Assembly (NCBI GenBank): GCA_964451305.1 | Contig: CAYVHV010000018.1 | Location: 1 to 64,000, forward strand | Length of the DNA stretch: 64,000 nt | Source: SHLQ01 sp964451305 | GTDB lineage: Bacteria; Actinomycetota; Acidimicrobiia; Acidimicrobiales; SHLQ01 | Direction: 5' to 3' | Part shown: piece after piece, positions 24,104 through 32,579 of the stretch | Layout of the letters: the number at the start of each line of letters is the position of its first letter | Numbering within the stretch: the stretch's first letter is position 1 | Program-made: the position numbers and the translations under genes | Notes under the pieces: model-generated | What the model saw: only the letters and a program-made list of their open reading frames with translations | What the model was told of the DNA's origin: nothing | Database searches by the model: none

Positions 24104-25204
24104 GGCAACATCTTCGGTCATACTTTTCGGATCACGACCTTCGGCGAAAGCCACGGAGGCGGCGTCGGTGTCGTCATCGACGGCCTACCAGCGAAGCTCG
24201 TCGTCGATCTGGCGCACATTCAACGTGAACTCGACCGCCGTCGTCCCGGCCAGAGCCGTTTGACCACACAACGCAATGAAGTCGACGCCGTCGAGGTCCT
24301 GTCGGGCCTCGCCGGTGGCGCATCCACGGGAGCTCCGCTCGCGATGCTCGTGCGCAACGCCGATGCACGCCCGGGGGCCTACGAACACATGACCCGCTTG
24401 TACCGACCATCGCATGCGGACTTCACCTACGACGCCAAGTACGGAAACCGAACCATCGAAGGTGGGGGCCGTTCAAGCGCACGGGAGACCATCGGCCGGG
24501 TCGCCGCGGGAGCCATTGCGATGCAGCTCCTCGATGCGCTCGCGGACCGACAAGATCGAGCACGACCCGAGATCGTCTCATGGGTCGATCAAGTCCACGG
24601 AGTTCGCGCCACCGTAGACGCCGACTCGGTCACCAAAGACGATGTCGAAGCTGACCCCACGCGTTGTCCGGATCCCGATGCTGCCGTTGAAATGACAACG
24701 GCCATCGAACAGGCCCGCAAGGACGGCGATTCACTCGGCGGAATGGTGAGATCGGTCGTCCGAAACATGCCCATCGGGCTTGGAGAACCGGTCTTTGATC
24801 GACTCGAGGCCGATCTAGGTCGGGCGATGCTGTCACTGCCCGCAACCAAGGGATTCGAGATCGGAAGCGGATTCGCTGCGGCGGAAATGACGGGTCGGAC
24901 ACATAACGATCCATTCGTTCCTGGACCCGATGGAACGCCGACGACGACGTCGAACTACTCCGGTGGCGTCCAGGGCGGAATCAGCAATGGTCAGCCCCTT
25001 GCGTTCCGGACGGTGTTTAAACCAACGGCCACGATCTCGTCTGAGCAGGACACCGTCACCGTCGATGGCGAGGCAACAACGCTGGCAGCTAAGGGCCGCC
25101 ACGACCCATGTGTACTTCCCCGCGCCGTGCCAATGGTCGACGCCATGACCGCACTCGTACTCGCCGACCATGAGCTGCGACAGCTGCGCCACTCGATTCT
25201 GTAA
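24101..25204 (+). CDS. aroC: Chorismate synthase
   Basis: A 367-residue AroC. The start (GTG) gives MGNIFGHTFRITTFGESHGGG, the standard opening; a TAG at 24089 blocks any earlier in-frame start. YRPSHADFTYDAKYGNR, GGGRSSARET and the C-terminal FKPTATI and RHDPC-V are further signatures. It converts EPSP to chorismate with reduced FMN as cofactor, the last shikimate step. AroA, the preceding enzyme, is encoded 18 kb away on the other strand. The start lies in the right arm of a perfect hairpin. Confidence 0.97.
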   Translation: MGNIFGHTFRITTFGESHGGGVGVVIDGLPAKLVVDLAHIQRELDRRRPGQSRLTTQRNEVDAVEVLSGLAGGASTGAPLAMLVRNADARPGAYEHMTRLYRPSHADFTYDAKYGNRTIEGGGRSSARETIGRVAAGAIAMQLLDALADRQDRARPEIVSWVDQVHGVRATVDADSVTKDDVEADPTRCPDPDAAVEMTTAIEQARKDGDSLGGMVRSVVRNMPIGLGEPVFDRLEADLGRAMLSLPATKGFEIGSGFAAAEMTGRTHNDPFVPGPDGTPTTTSNYSGGVQGGISNGQPLAFRTVFKPTATISSEQDTVTVDGEATTLAAKGRHDPCVLPRAVPMVDAMTALVLADHELRQLRHSIL

Positions 25205-25238
25205 GTAGAGATCTCGCTCGGTTCGGCCCAGCGCGTGC

Positions 25239-26330
25239 CTATCCCCCGGTCGCCGAGAAGTGCTGCCAGTCCTTTACTGAATTCCAGTCGCCTCCCCAGC
25301 CCCAGCCCACGTCGGCGAACGCGCTCGTGACCGCATCGCCCGAATAGATGCCACCGACGACACGAACGCTCCGATCGACAAACGGAGCGCCTTCCGGTGG
25401 CAGCACGACGTCGCCCGAAAGCGTTGCGTACGGATTCTGAACGGGATTGATGTCAACAGCGGCGCCAAATGCATGGGTCGACCACGTCCCGGGCCGGGAC
25501 GCGATTTCTCGGCAGTTGAACGCCGACGTATTGTTCGCTGCCATCGAGAGGTCATCGTCGCCGAGGAAGTTGTCGACCAGTTCCATGCGCTCGATCGGAA
25601 ACTCCGCGTCGAACAGACGAGAGAATACCTGCACCATGTCGTCGGCATGGTCGTGGTGGACGATGAGTTCCCCTGAGGCAACGTTGCCTTGAAAGTCCCA
25701 ATGGTTGAGAGTGATGAGCCGCAGATCGCTCAACGGCACCGGACAGCCCTCACGCCACGAATGCTCGAGGCGTGCAGCGATTGGCCCCGACACGGTGAAG
25801 ATCTCCGCCCCGAACTGCGCCGTTGGGGTGGCCTGGGTCGACGATACGGCCGGCGCGGCCGGCGTATTCGTTTCCGTTGTTGTGGTTTCCGTTGCTGGAG
25901 TCGACGGTGTCGGTGACGCGCTCGACGAGGTCACCGCCGTTGTTGGCGCAGCTGGTACCAGTGCTGAGGAGGGTGGCGACACATCGAGGGTTGACGCCGT
26001 GCTCGTGCTCGGGGGCGGCGCCGTCTCGTCGTTGTTCGGGACCGCCGGCGCTGGAACAGCGGTCGCTGGAGCAGTGGTGGTTGGAGCAGTGGTGGTTGGA
26101 GCAGTGGTCCCGCGGATCGATGTCGTTGAGACGTCGGTCGTCGTCACGTCGGTCGCAGCCACTTCGGTCGTCGCTGGCGAGAGGGTTGTCGACGGCTCGT
26201 CACCTTGCTCGCTCGCAAGATTGCTCGGCGATGAACCGCACGCAGCGAACAAGACCGCGCAGGCAACCACCGTTGCGCGCAATGTCCGTTTACGAAGAGT
26301 CGCCTCTGCTCGAACCCGCCGAGCGCTCAC
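25239..26330 (-). CDS. M15-type peptidase lipoprotein (VanY/DD-carboxypeptidase-like)
   Basis: From a GTG at 26330 the protein has 363 residues. It begins with a basic region, hydrophobic stretch and lipobox FAAC (Cys31). Residues about 35-180 are a Thr/Ala/Pro/Ser-rich linker, with a 15-bp DNA repeat giving TTAPTT units. The C-terminal domain carries GTWSTHAFGAAVDINP (zinc His and Asp) and DWQHFS (zinc His), the M15 layout. It should cut peptide stems of peptidoglycan outside the membrane. The GTG is one base after the MerR stop (TAG C GTG), so the genes look coupled; an ATG at 26414 would lengthen the N-terminus and overlap MerR. Confidence 0.82.
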   Translation of the reverse strand: MSARRVRAEATLRKRTLRATVVACAVLFAACGSSPSNLASEQGDEPSTTLSPATTEVAATDVTTTDVSTTSIRGTTAPTTTAPTTTAPATAVPAPAVPNNDETAPPPSTSTASTLDVSPPSSALVPAAPTTAVTSSSASPTPSTPATETTTTETNTPAAPAVSSTQATPTAQFGAEIFTVSGPIAARLEHSWREGCPVPLSDLRLITLNHWDFQGNVASGELIVHHDHADDMVQVFSRLFDAEFPIERMELVDNFLGDDDLSMAANNTSAFNCREIASRPGTWSTHAFGAAVDINPVQNPYATLSGDVVLPPEGAPFVDRSVRVVGGIYSGDAVTSAFADVGWGWGGDWNSVKDWQHFSATGG

Positions 26331-26331
26331 G

Positions 26332-26811
26332 CTATTGCGCAACCGCAGTCTTGGTTTCGTCTGCGGAGACGTGAGCCTGCGGGAACAGCTCGACGATCTT
26401 TTCTTCGAGCTCATCGATCACGCCACTCAGCGGCAAGATGTTGAGCACGCCTTGGCCACTTTGGAGAAGGTCGATGACCTCTTCGCCGCTACGAACGAGC
26501 GTTGGCTGACTGCCGTTCACAACGAGGTTCGCGGTTGCGATGTCTTCGCCGAGCTCATCTTGGAGGTAGGCAAAGATCTCTCGGACTTGCTCGAGACGAA
26601 TGCCCGAGTCGAGGAGGTTCTTCACGACTTTCAGCTCGAGCAAGTTCCGGTAGCTATACCGACGTCGAGAGCCACTTCCTGCAGCGTCGGTCATCGATGG
26701 CCGAATCAGGTCGGTACGGGCCCAGTAGTCGAGCTGGCGGTAGGTGATACCAACAATCTCGGCGGTCTTCTTTCCGCTATAGCCAACGTGTTGATCGACG
26801 CGGTTGTTCAT
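26332..26811 (-). CDS. MerR-family regulator, Rv1828-like
   Basis: A 159-residue regulator. Residues about 8-80 form the MerR DNA-binding head (GYSGKKTAEIVGITYRQLDYWAR, then SRRRYSYRNLLELKVVKNLLDSG with wing). The C-terminal part (NLVVNGSQPTLVRSGEEVIDLLQSGQGVLNILPL) is the effector domain of the mycobacterial Rv1828 type and has no metal-binding Cys. The mycobacterial gene sits beside garA, and here too the FHA and nuclease genes are upstream. Confidence 0.9.
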   Translation of the reverse strand: MNNRVDQHVGYSGKKTAEIVGITYRQLDYWARTDLIRPSMTDAAGSGSRRRYSYRNLLELKVVKNLLDSGIRLEQVREIFAYLQDELGEDIATANLVVNGSQPTLVRSGEEVIDLLQSGQGVLNILPLSGVIDELEEKIVELFPQAHVSADETKTAVAQ

Positions 26812-26956
26812 GTTCGCTCGCCCTTCGGGTCACTACCTCGGTGAAATTACGATGACGTAACCCTAGAGATCCGTCAAGGTCGAGTCAATCACCCTCGGCG
26901 ATCTTCTACGCGCGCACCGCGCGAACACGCACCATGCGGAGGTCGAGTCGGTCGGG

Positions 26957-27460
26957 CTACGCGAAGTCCTCTGGATTGACGTTGTCGAGGAAGTCTTTGA
27001 AGTCCTCAACAACTTCGGCTTCCTCCTCTGGCACCTCGGGCGTATCGCTGTACCCCACTTCAGCGAGCAGCTCATCCTCAGCAAAGATGGGTACTCCGAG
27101 GCGCACCGCAAGTGCGATTGCATCAGAAGGGCGAGCGGACATCACCTTGGCCTCACCCGGTGCGCGCATATGGATATCGGCGAAGAAGGTTCGATCACGA
27201 AGTTCGGTAATGACCACTCGCTCGACCTGGACATTCATTGCTTCGAGCGCTTCGGCGAACAGGTCATGTGTCATTGGTCGAGGGGGTTCAACGCCCTCGT
27301 GGGCCAACGCGATAGCGGTCGCCTCAGGACCACCGATAAAGATCGGCAACATGAGCTCAGCTTCGCTGGACTCGCCGTCGTCATCGAGGGCTCGCAGCAA
27401 CACAATCGGGGTATTGCTCGGGAGTTCAACACGAACCCCCACAAGCTCCATTGCCCTCAT
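26957..27460 (-). CDS. Bifunctional nuclease (BFN/DUF151) family protein
   Basis: A 167-residue DUF151 protein starting MRAMELVGVRVELPSNTPIVLL. PIFIGGPEATAIALAHEGVEPPRPMTHDL and SARPSDAIALAVRLGVPIFAEDELL are the family core. GGAG lies about six bases before this ATG; the ATG three codons later also has a possible site. Plant relatives were described as bifunctional nucleases; the bacterial role is not clear. The acidic C-terminal 30 residues are variable. It lies between FHA and MerR genes, as in mycobacteria. Confidence 0.88.
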   Translation of the reverse strand: MRAMELVGVRVELPSNTPIVLLRALDDDGESSEAELMLPIFIGGPEATAIALAHEGVEPPRPMTHDLFAEALEAMNVQVERVVITELRDRTFFADIHMRAPGEAKVMSARPSDAIALAVRLGVPIFAEDELLAEVGYSDTPEVPEEEAEVVEDFKDFLDNVNPEDFA

Positions 27461-27532
27461 CGATAGCTCCAATACAGTCGCGAACACCACACGGCTTTCG
27501 GTACCCGCGAGCTTATCGTTGTCGCCGGATCC

Positions 27533-28039
27533 CTACAGGTCGGTCTGGCCGGTTCCGTGGAAGAACAACAACTTAAATCGCCCGATCTGCAGTTCATCGC
27601 CGTCTGACAACGGCGAGTCTTCAACGAGTTCTTTATTCAGATAGGTGCCGTTGAGCGAACCGACGTCTTTCGCCCGGTAGCTGCCCCCATCGTGGGTGAT
27701 CTCCACATGGCGTCGAGACACCGTCACGTCGTCGAGGAAGATGTCGCTCTCGGGGTGTCGACCCGCGGTGATGACGTCACCATCGAGCGCATAGCGGGAT
27801 CCGCTCTTGGGCCCCTCATCGACGACCAACAACCCGGTGTTCTCATCGAACCCCTCCCGGTCTGAGAGGTGAGCCCCACCCTCGACCTCAGCGGACTGCT
27901 CGACGCTATCGACCTCAACGACCGAGATTGCCTCGGTCGTCGCATCTGGCCCTCCACCGATGCGCTCGCCGCACGAGGAACAGAAATTCGCGGCGAAGTC
28001 GTTCTTGTGGTTGCACGCGGGACAGACGCGATCAGCCAT
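27533..28039 (-). CDS. FHA-domain protein with N-terminal zinc ribbon, GarA-like
   Basis: A 168-residue protein. Cys6, 9, 20 and 23 (CPAC, CSSC) form a zinc ribbon. DATTEAISVV (32-41) resembles the phosphorylated ETTS region of GarA. Residues about 70-160 are an FHA domain with GRHPESDIFLDDVTVSRRH and VGSLNGTYLN, including the phospho-threonine pocket Arg, Ser and Asn. In mycobacteria GarA is phosphorylated by PknB or PknG and switches 2-oxoglutarate enzymes. GarA itself lacks the zinc ribbon, so this is a longer relative. Confidence 0.88.
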   Translation of the reverse strand: MADRVCPACNHKNDFAANFCSSCGERIGGGPDATTEAISVVEVDSVEQSAEVEGGAHLSDREGFDENTGLLVVDEGPKSGSRYALDGDVITAGRHPESDIFLDDVTVSRRHVEITHDGGSYRAKDVGSLNGTYLNKELVEDSPLSDGDELQIGRFKLLFFHGTGQTDL

Positions 28040-28126
28040 TAGCTCGCTCCCGAAAATAATGGATACGCATCATGATCGCGAAGTGTAGTCACCATCTGTG
28101 TCAGCGCCTAAAGCAGATCGGCCCAA

Positions 28127-28750
28127 TTACGTATCGGCGGCGACCGAACCACTGCGAGCACGCAACGCAGCACGAGCGATCGGCACGTACCCAAACCCGG
28201 CATACCACGAGATCAACAGGCCCGGCACACCAACGATCCAGCCCAAAAGTCGGAGGACCTCTGCCCCGCTGATACCCGAGGCGCCTCCGAGGAGCAGCGG
28301 GTACGCAAACATCAGAAAGAAGGTGCCGGTCTTTCCCCACCAGGTCACATCGAACCGCTCAACCCCAATGGCGCCCAGGCCAAGGGCTGCAACCGTAACC
28401 AAGCCCTCTCTCACGAGGGTGAGGAGCGCAAACCACCACGGGACGGAGCCATCGATCCATGTCGCGATGACCGCCGTCAGCATCATGAGACGGTCGGCGG
28501 CCGGGTCGAAGATCTTGCCGAACTCGCTGACCTGTTCAAATCGCCGCGCGAACCAACCATCGACCCAATCGGTCGAGCCGAGGACCGCAAGCAAGATGGC
28601 CGCACCCGCACGATTCTCGAGAGCGAACAAGATCCATACAAAGACCGGGACACATAGCAGGCGCACCAAGGTGATGGCATTCGGGATGGTGAACGGGCGC
28701 CATTCGATCGCACCTGCCTCACTTGTTCCGTCGACCAGATTCTGTGCCAT
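28127..28750 (-). CDS. pgsA: CDP-diacylglycerol-glycerol-3-phosphate phosphatidyltransferase
   Basis: A 207-residue CDP-alcohol phosphatidyltransferase. The motif D-x2-D-G-x2-A-R-x8-G-x3-D-x3-D is exact: D61, D64, G65, A68, R69, G78, D82, D86. Several hydrophobic helices surround it. It would make phosphatidylglycerol phosphate from CDP-diacylglycerol. In mycobacteria a pgsA paralogue also lies near garA, so the cluster is conserved. A different alcohol substrate such as inositol phosphate is not excluded by motif alone. Confidence 0.85.
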   Translation of the reverse strand: MAQNLVDGTSEAGAIEWRPFTIPNAITLVRLLCVPVFVWILFALENRAGAAILLAVLGSTDWVDGWFARRFEQVSEFGKIFDPAADRLMMLTAVIATWIDGSVPWWFALLTLVREGLVTVAALGLGAIGVERFDVTWWGKTGTFFLMFAYPLLLGGASGISGAEVLRLLGWIVGVPGLLISWYAGFGYVPIARAALRARSGSVAADT

Positions 28751-28795
28751 CGCCTCTTATGGTAGCGCCCTACAAATGCCCGTAGCATTACGGAT

Positions 28796-29221
28796 ATGCC
28801 AAGTATCTTTTCGCGAATAATCGAGGGCGAGATCCCTTCCCGAATGCTCTGGGAGGACGACGATTGTGTCGCATTCCTCGATGTTCGACCATTGGCCCCC
28901 GGACACGTATTGGTCGTTCCTCGTCAGGAGACGGACCAATGGACCGACCTTGGGCCAAAGCTCGCAGGGCACCTGACCGAAGTCGGTCATGCCATCGGAC
29001 GGGCGCAGATGACCGTGTTCACCCCAGCCCGAATCGGTCTGGTGATCGCAGGATTCGAAGTACCACACGCGCACATGCACGTCGTACCAATTAACGGGAT
29101 GGGCGACCTCGACTTCGCCCTCGCAAACGGCAACCCCGATCAGGGCGAACTCGACAGCCAGTTGGAACAGCTTCGTGCCGCATTACGCGATGCTGGTCAC
29201 TCCACGGTTTCGAATCGATAG
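28796..29221 (+). CDS. HIT-family hydrolase
   Basis: A 141-residue HIT protein. IFSRIIEGEIPSRMLWEDDDCVAFLD is the usual opening and HAHMHVVP (His91, 93, 95) the catalytic triad. It would hydrolyse AMP from nucleotide conjugates such as adenosine phosphoramidate. Its 3' end overlaps the convergent DUF2079 gene by 25 bp. Confidence 0.93.
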   Translation: MPSIFSRIIEGEIPSRMLWEDDDCVAFLDVRPLAPGHVLVVPRQETDQWTDLGPKLAGHLTEVGHAIGRAQMTVFTPARIGLVIAGFEVPHAHMHVVPINGMGDLDFALANGNPDQGELDSQLEQLRAALRDAGHSTVSNR

Positions 29222-30717
29222 ACCGAGATCGACCCAAAGCGTTCCTCGACAACAAAGCCAGAGGCGAGCACGACATCGTCGAAGGTAAAGCGACCCGTGG
29301 GCGTCCACGTCTCATCCGCTTCATCGATGATGATGACATCGGAACGGAAGATCGCGTCCGCCGGCCGATAGACATCGAGACCTTGTGGGAACTCGAGCAA
29401 GGTCGTTCGCTCGGCGAGCAAGGGCAGCACTCGTGTTATCGCCGTGACCGCATCATCTGGCTCGATGGACTCAGCAGCCGAGATGACATCGACATCGTTT
29501 GTCGTGCGAACACCCCAATCCCACGGCTCGTTGTAGAAGCTGCTCCCAGATGCGAACAAGAAGAATGCTGAGCTCGCAACGAGGACTCCTCCGAGCAAGC
29601 GGAGGCTCACGAACACTCGTTGCACCGAGGGACGGCCGACCGACCGGAGCGCGAACGCAGCGGCGATCGGCAGGAACGCCAACGCCGCAACATCCTGCTG
29701 GGCGTTCAGGAACTCCCCCTGTGGAATGGCAGCGAGGAAGCTGAAGGCGCCAAAGAGCACCAACGGCAGCTGAAATCGCGGTCGCATCACCGGTAGGAAC
29801 AACCATGGAGCGAAGAGCAACAACAGCTTGCGGAAGTTCTCTTCGGCAAAGAAGTCTGTGAGAACCTGAATCGGACTCGTCAACATGCCCCACAGGATCG
29901 CCACCGGACCATCGCCGTAGGTCGCAAAGGCATCCTCGAATGCAAACTCGCCACCGGCGAGGTCAGCATCGAAGACCAAGAGCGCAACCGCTGCCCAGCC
30001 AGCGCCGAGCCCTGCGGTGATACGACCAGCCTTGGTGCGCCCTTCGATAGCGAGCAATGCGCCCAGGCCGATGACGACGAGACCGAGGTCCGATCGTGTG
30101 GATAGCGCAAAGGCGACCATCAGCCCATATCGGATCCAGTGTTTGTCTTGGCTGTAGAGATAGGCCCAGAGAAATGCCGGCACCGAAAGGGATTCGGGGT
30201 GAAATTCGCTCAGGTTCAAATTGTGTAACTGAGGTTGAAGCCCGTATGCGGCAGCGAGAACCAACGCACTTTCCACGCCGTGGTCGAGAACGCCACGAGC
30301 AATTCGCCACAGCGGCACGACCGCGATCGAAAGAGCGATCGCCTGAAGGGTCAACAAGAACGGACCGGAAGGAACGATCGTGCTCACCTTTGCAATCGGC
30401 CACATGATGAGCGACAGCTGTCCCTCGAACAGGTTTCGACCTGTCAAGGTCACGAAGGGTTCCTCGTTCTCCCCGACCAGCCAGATTCCCTGCATCCACG
30501 CCGCGAGACCCGATCCCAGCTCGAGGCTCCGGAACCGCGCCAACGCCAACCCTTCAAAGATGACGAAGAGAACGATCGCGATGAGCCACGGTAGGGCACG
30601 ATCGGGGCCCTTGCCTTCGAGCCTGGCCTGCCACCGCAGACCGTAGTTGCGCAACGACCGGATCAGGTCCGAGTCAGCGAAGCTCGTCACGTTGCGAGTG
30701 GAGGTGGTCGTCGTCAT
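29197..30717 (-). CDS. DUF2079 polytopic membrane protein
   Basis: A 506-residue protein with about nine to ten hydrophobic segments from residue 42 to 390, then a soluble C-terminal domain. NLSEFHPESLSVPAFLWAYL and AFALSTRSDLGLVVIGLG are typical DUF2079. The fold resembles GT-C glycosyltransferases, but the family's substrate is unknown. The ATG overlaps the SRAP stop by four bases, so they are coupled. It is convergent with the HIT gene. Confidence 0.85.
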   Translation of the reverse strand: MTTTTSTRNVTSFADSDLIRSLRNYGLRWQARLEGKGPDRALPWLIAIVLFVIFEGLALARFRSLELGSGLAAWMQGIWLVGENEEPFVTLTGRNLFEGQLSLIMWPIAKVSTIVPSGPFLLTLQAIALSIAVVPLWRIARGVLDHGVESALVLAAAYGLQPQLHNLNLSEFHPESLSVPAFLWAYLYSQDKHWIRYGLMVAFALSTRSDLGLVVIGLGALLAIEGRTKAGRITAGLGAGWAAVALLVFDADLAGGEFAFEDAFATYGDGPVAILWGMLTSPIQVLTDFFAEENFRKLLLLFAPWLFLPVMRPRFQLPLVLFGAFSFLAAIPQGEFLNAQQDVAALAFLPIAAAFALRSVGRPSVQRVFVSLRLLGGVLVASSAFFLFASGSSFYNEPWDWGVRTTNDVDVISAAESIEPDDAVTAITRVLPLLAERTTLLEFPQGLDVYRPADAIFRSDVIIIDEADETWTPTGRFTFDDVVLASGFVVEERFGSISVYRFETVE

Positions 30718-31406
30718 ACGCGATCGAGGAGCGATGGCTCGTTGTTCTTCACGCTGTTGACGCTATCGCTCACGGCGTACGCGCTCAGCAGCGAGTCAGG
30801 TGCCGGCACGAGGAGCCGTTGCAGATCAGTGTCGTTGTGGTTGTCGGGGTCGAGCCATTCGTCCCAATCTGATGGAGCGAGCAGCACGGGCATCCGATTG
30901 TGGATTTCTGCCATCATGTCGTTCGCCTCGGTCGTGATGATGGTGCACGTATGTATCTCGCGAAGGCCCTCTGCGTCGGTCCAACGTTCGTGAAGGCCGG
31001 CGAATGCCAACGGGTCACCATCGGCTCGATGTATGAACATCGGCTGTTTCTTGGGTTTGCCGCCCTCGTTTGTGAGGCGCTGCCATTCGTAGAAACCGTC
31101 GGCAGCAACGATGCAGCGTCGTCGAGAAAACGCCGAACGGAACGAGTTCTTCGTTGCGACCGTCTCCGCCCGCGCATTGATCATCTTTGATCCAATGCGT
31201 AGATCTTTCGCCCACCGCGGCACAAGCCCCCACCGAAGGAGGTCGAGGCGCCGGTCTCCTTCGCGGACCCGAACCACTGGAACGTCTCGCGTGGGGGCAA
31301 CGTTGTAGTCCGCCCGCGCCTCATCGTCGAGCAACTCTGGTGCTTCTGCCCCAAAGTAGGACGCGAGCTGATCAGGAGGAGTTGTCGAAGCGAAGCGGCC
31401 GCACAC
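30714..31406 (-). CDS. SRAP-family protein (SOS response-associated, YedK/HMCES-like)
   Basis: With the GTG at 31406 as start, the 230-residue protein begins MCGRF, exposing the catalytic Cys2 after Met removal, which fixes the start (the frame is open to 31475). Asn77 (INARAET), Glu107 (FYEW) and His169 (IHNRMPVLL) match the other active-site residues. SRAP proteins form a thiazolidine crosslink with abasic sites in single-stranded DNA and protect them. It is coupled to the DUF2079 gene, a link I cannot explain. Confidence 0.95.
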   Translation of the reverse strand: MCGRFASTTPPDQLASYFGAEAPELLDDEARADYNVAPTRDVPVVRVREGDRRLDLLRWGLVPRWAKDLRIGSKMINARAETVATKNSFRSAFSRRRCIVAADGFYEWQRLTNEGGKPKKQPMFIHRADGDPLAFAGLHERWTDAEGLREIHTCTIITTEANDMMAEIHNRMPVLLAPSDWDEWLDPDNHNDTDLQRLLVPAPDSLLSAYAVSDSVNSVKNNEPSLLDRV

Positions 31407-31423
31407 GAGGCGAAGCTTAGTTC

Positions 31424-32455
31424 CTAGCCGGGAAGCAGACGCACGTCTACGGTGCTGCGGTCGAGAAGCGTGCATTGGGCGGTCAGGTCTCCCATCTCGA
31501 TCGTTACCCCGTCGCCTGGCCCGCCGTTCAACGTGCTGGCGGCAGCGACGAGCGGTGTCGTCCCCGCTGCTGGAGAGAGCAGCAAAGAGCCGCGTAGCGA
31601 GAGCGTTTCAGTGCGTTGACCCTGGCCTTGTGGAAGTTCGATCCGAGCTCGCACATCGCTGATCGTCTTCGGCTCGCTCACCGCATCGGGGTTGAGCGGC
31701 CACACCTCGAGCACGATGACGTTCGCGTCTCTACATGCCACTCGGTCTCCGGTCGCGGCGAAGTCATCAGCGCAATCACCGGTGCCGGCAATGTCGACCA
31801 CCTCGAGTTCAGTCGTCACGAGCGAGATGACAAGACATGAGCCATCGGGAAGCAGCTCATCATCGGCCACGACGGCCAGGTGGGCACGACCAGCCCAAAA
31901 GACCGGTCCGGTGTGGACGTTCTCGGGCAATACGTTCCGATCGGGATCATCGGTGCCGCCGGTGACCTCGACGTCTGCGCCGCTGATGGTGACCCAGTCC
32001 TCGAGGGAGGCGAACGTCTCCACGGTCACCGTGCCGGATGCATCGGTGTACTCGCGGTCGGCGAGCGGCGAGACCAGCACGTTCCGTTCCGGGTCTGTCG
32101 ACGCCCGCGCCCCGAGCTCTCCAGCGGACGTGGCGAACGCTCGTGTACCGAAGAAGGCGATCGCGCCGATGCCGATGAGGAACACCGCGACACCGAGGTA
32201 CGTGCCGATGCGATTCCGGTTGAGGCTCCGAACGCTCGAATCGTCTTGACCAACGTCGATCGCACTATCGAAAGACAGTTCCCGTGCCGAGTCGGCGCTC
32301 GCATTCCAGGCCTCTTTGAATCCGGTCGCCGCGGTTGGTTCGATCTCGGTGACCGTGCTCTCGGTCCCTTCGAGAAATTCGCCCGAGAGCTCTCGCGTGC
32401 TCGATGCCTTGCGGCTCGCGATGTCGGCCGCTTTTGGGCCTTTGCGTCGCCTCAT
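31424..32455 (-). CDS. Membrane-anchored protein of unknown function
   Basis: A 343-residue protein I do not recognise. Residues 1-83 are charged and probably cytoplasmic, 84-106 form one transmembrane helix, and about 110-343 lie outside. The external part has repeated beta-like phrases (DPERNVLVSPLADREYTD, DPDRNVLPENVHTGPVFW) and four cysteines that could pair (Cys in GSCLV, GDCADD, VACRD and AQCTLL). It is co-directional with SRAP, 17 bp upstream, and divergent from the amidase. No enzymatic motif is seen. Confidence 0.7.
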   Translation of the reverse strand: MRRRKGPKAADIASRKASSTRELSGEFLEGTESTVTEIEPTAATGFKEAWNASADSARELSFDSAIDVGQDDSSVRSLNRNRIGTYLGVAVFLIGIGAIAFFGTRAFATSAGELGARASTDPERNVLVSPLADREYTDASGTVTVETFASLEDWVTISGADVEVTGGTDDPDRNVLPENVHTGPVFWAGRAHLAVVADDELLPDGSCLVISLVTTELEVVDIAGTGDCADDFAATGDRVACRDANVIVLEVWPLNPDAVSEPKTISDVRARIELPQGQGQRTETLSLRGSLLLSPAAGTTPLVAAASTLNGGPGDGVTIEMGDLTAQCTLLDRSTVDVRLLPG

Positions 32456-32484
32456 TAATGAGACGCTAGTCGCAGGCGAGCGTT

Positions 32485-32511
32485 ATCTCACACCACGGGA
32501 TCTCACACCAC
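32485..32511. repeat. 12-bp direct repeat in a divergent promoter region
   Basis: ATCTCACACCAC occurs at 32485-32496 and again at 32500-32511, inside the 124 bp between the unknown membrane gene and the amidase. Paired copies 15 bp apart could be a regulator site. Confidence 0.45.
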
Positions 32512-32579
32512 AGCCCGCCAGTCCCGGGCGGGGCCTCTATCTCTCTCAGAAGTCACCAACGCCCGCCGATGGATTAGTT

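Noticed and set aside
26040..26110. 15-bp repeats resembling a short array
   Set aside because: They code for Thr/Ala/Pro linker units of the M15 lipoprotein; no spacers of equal length, so not CRISPR.
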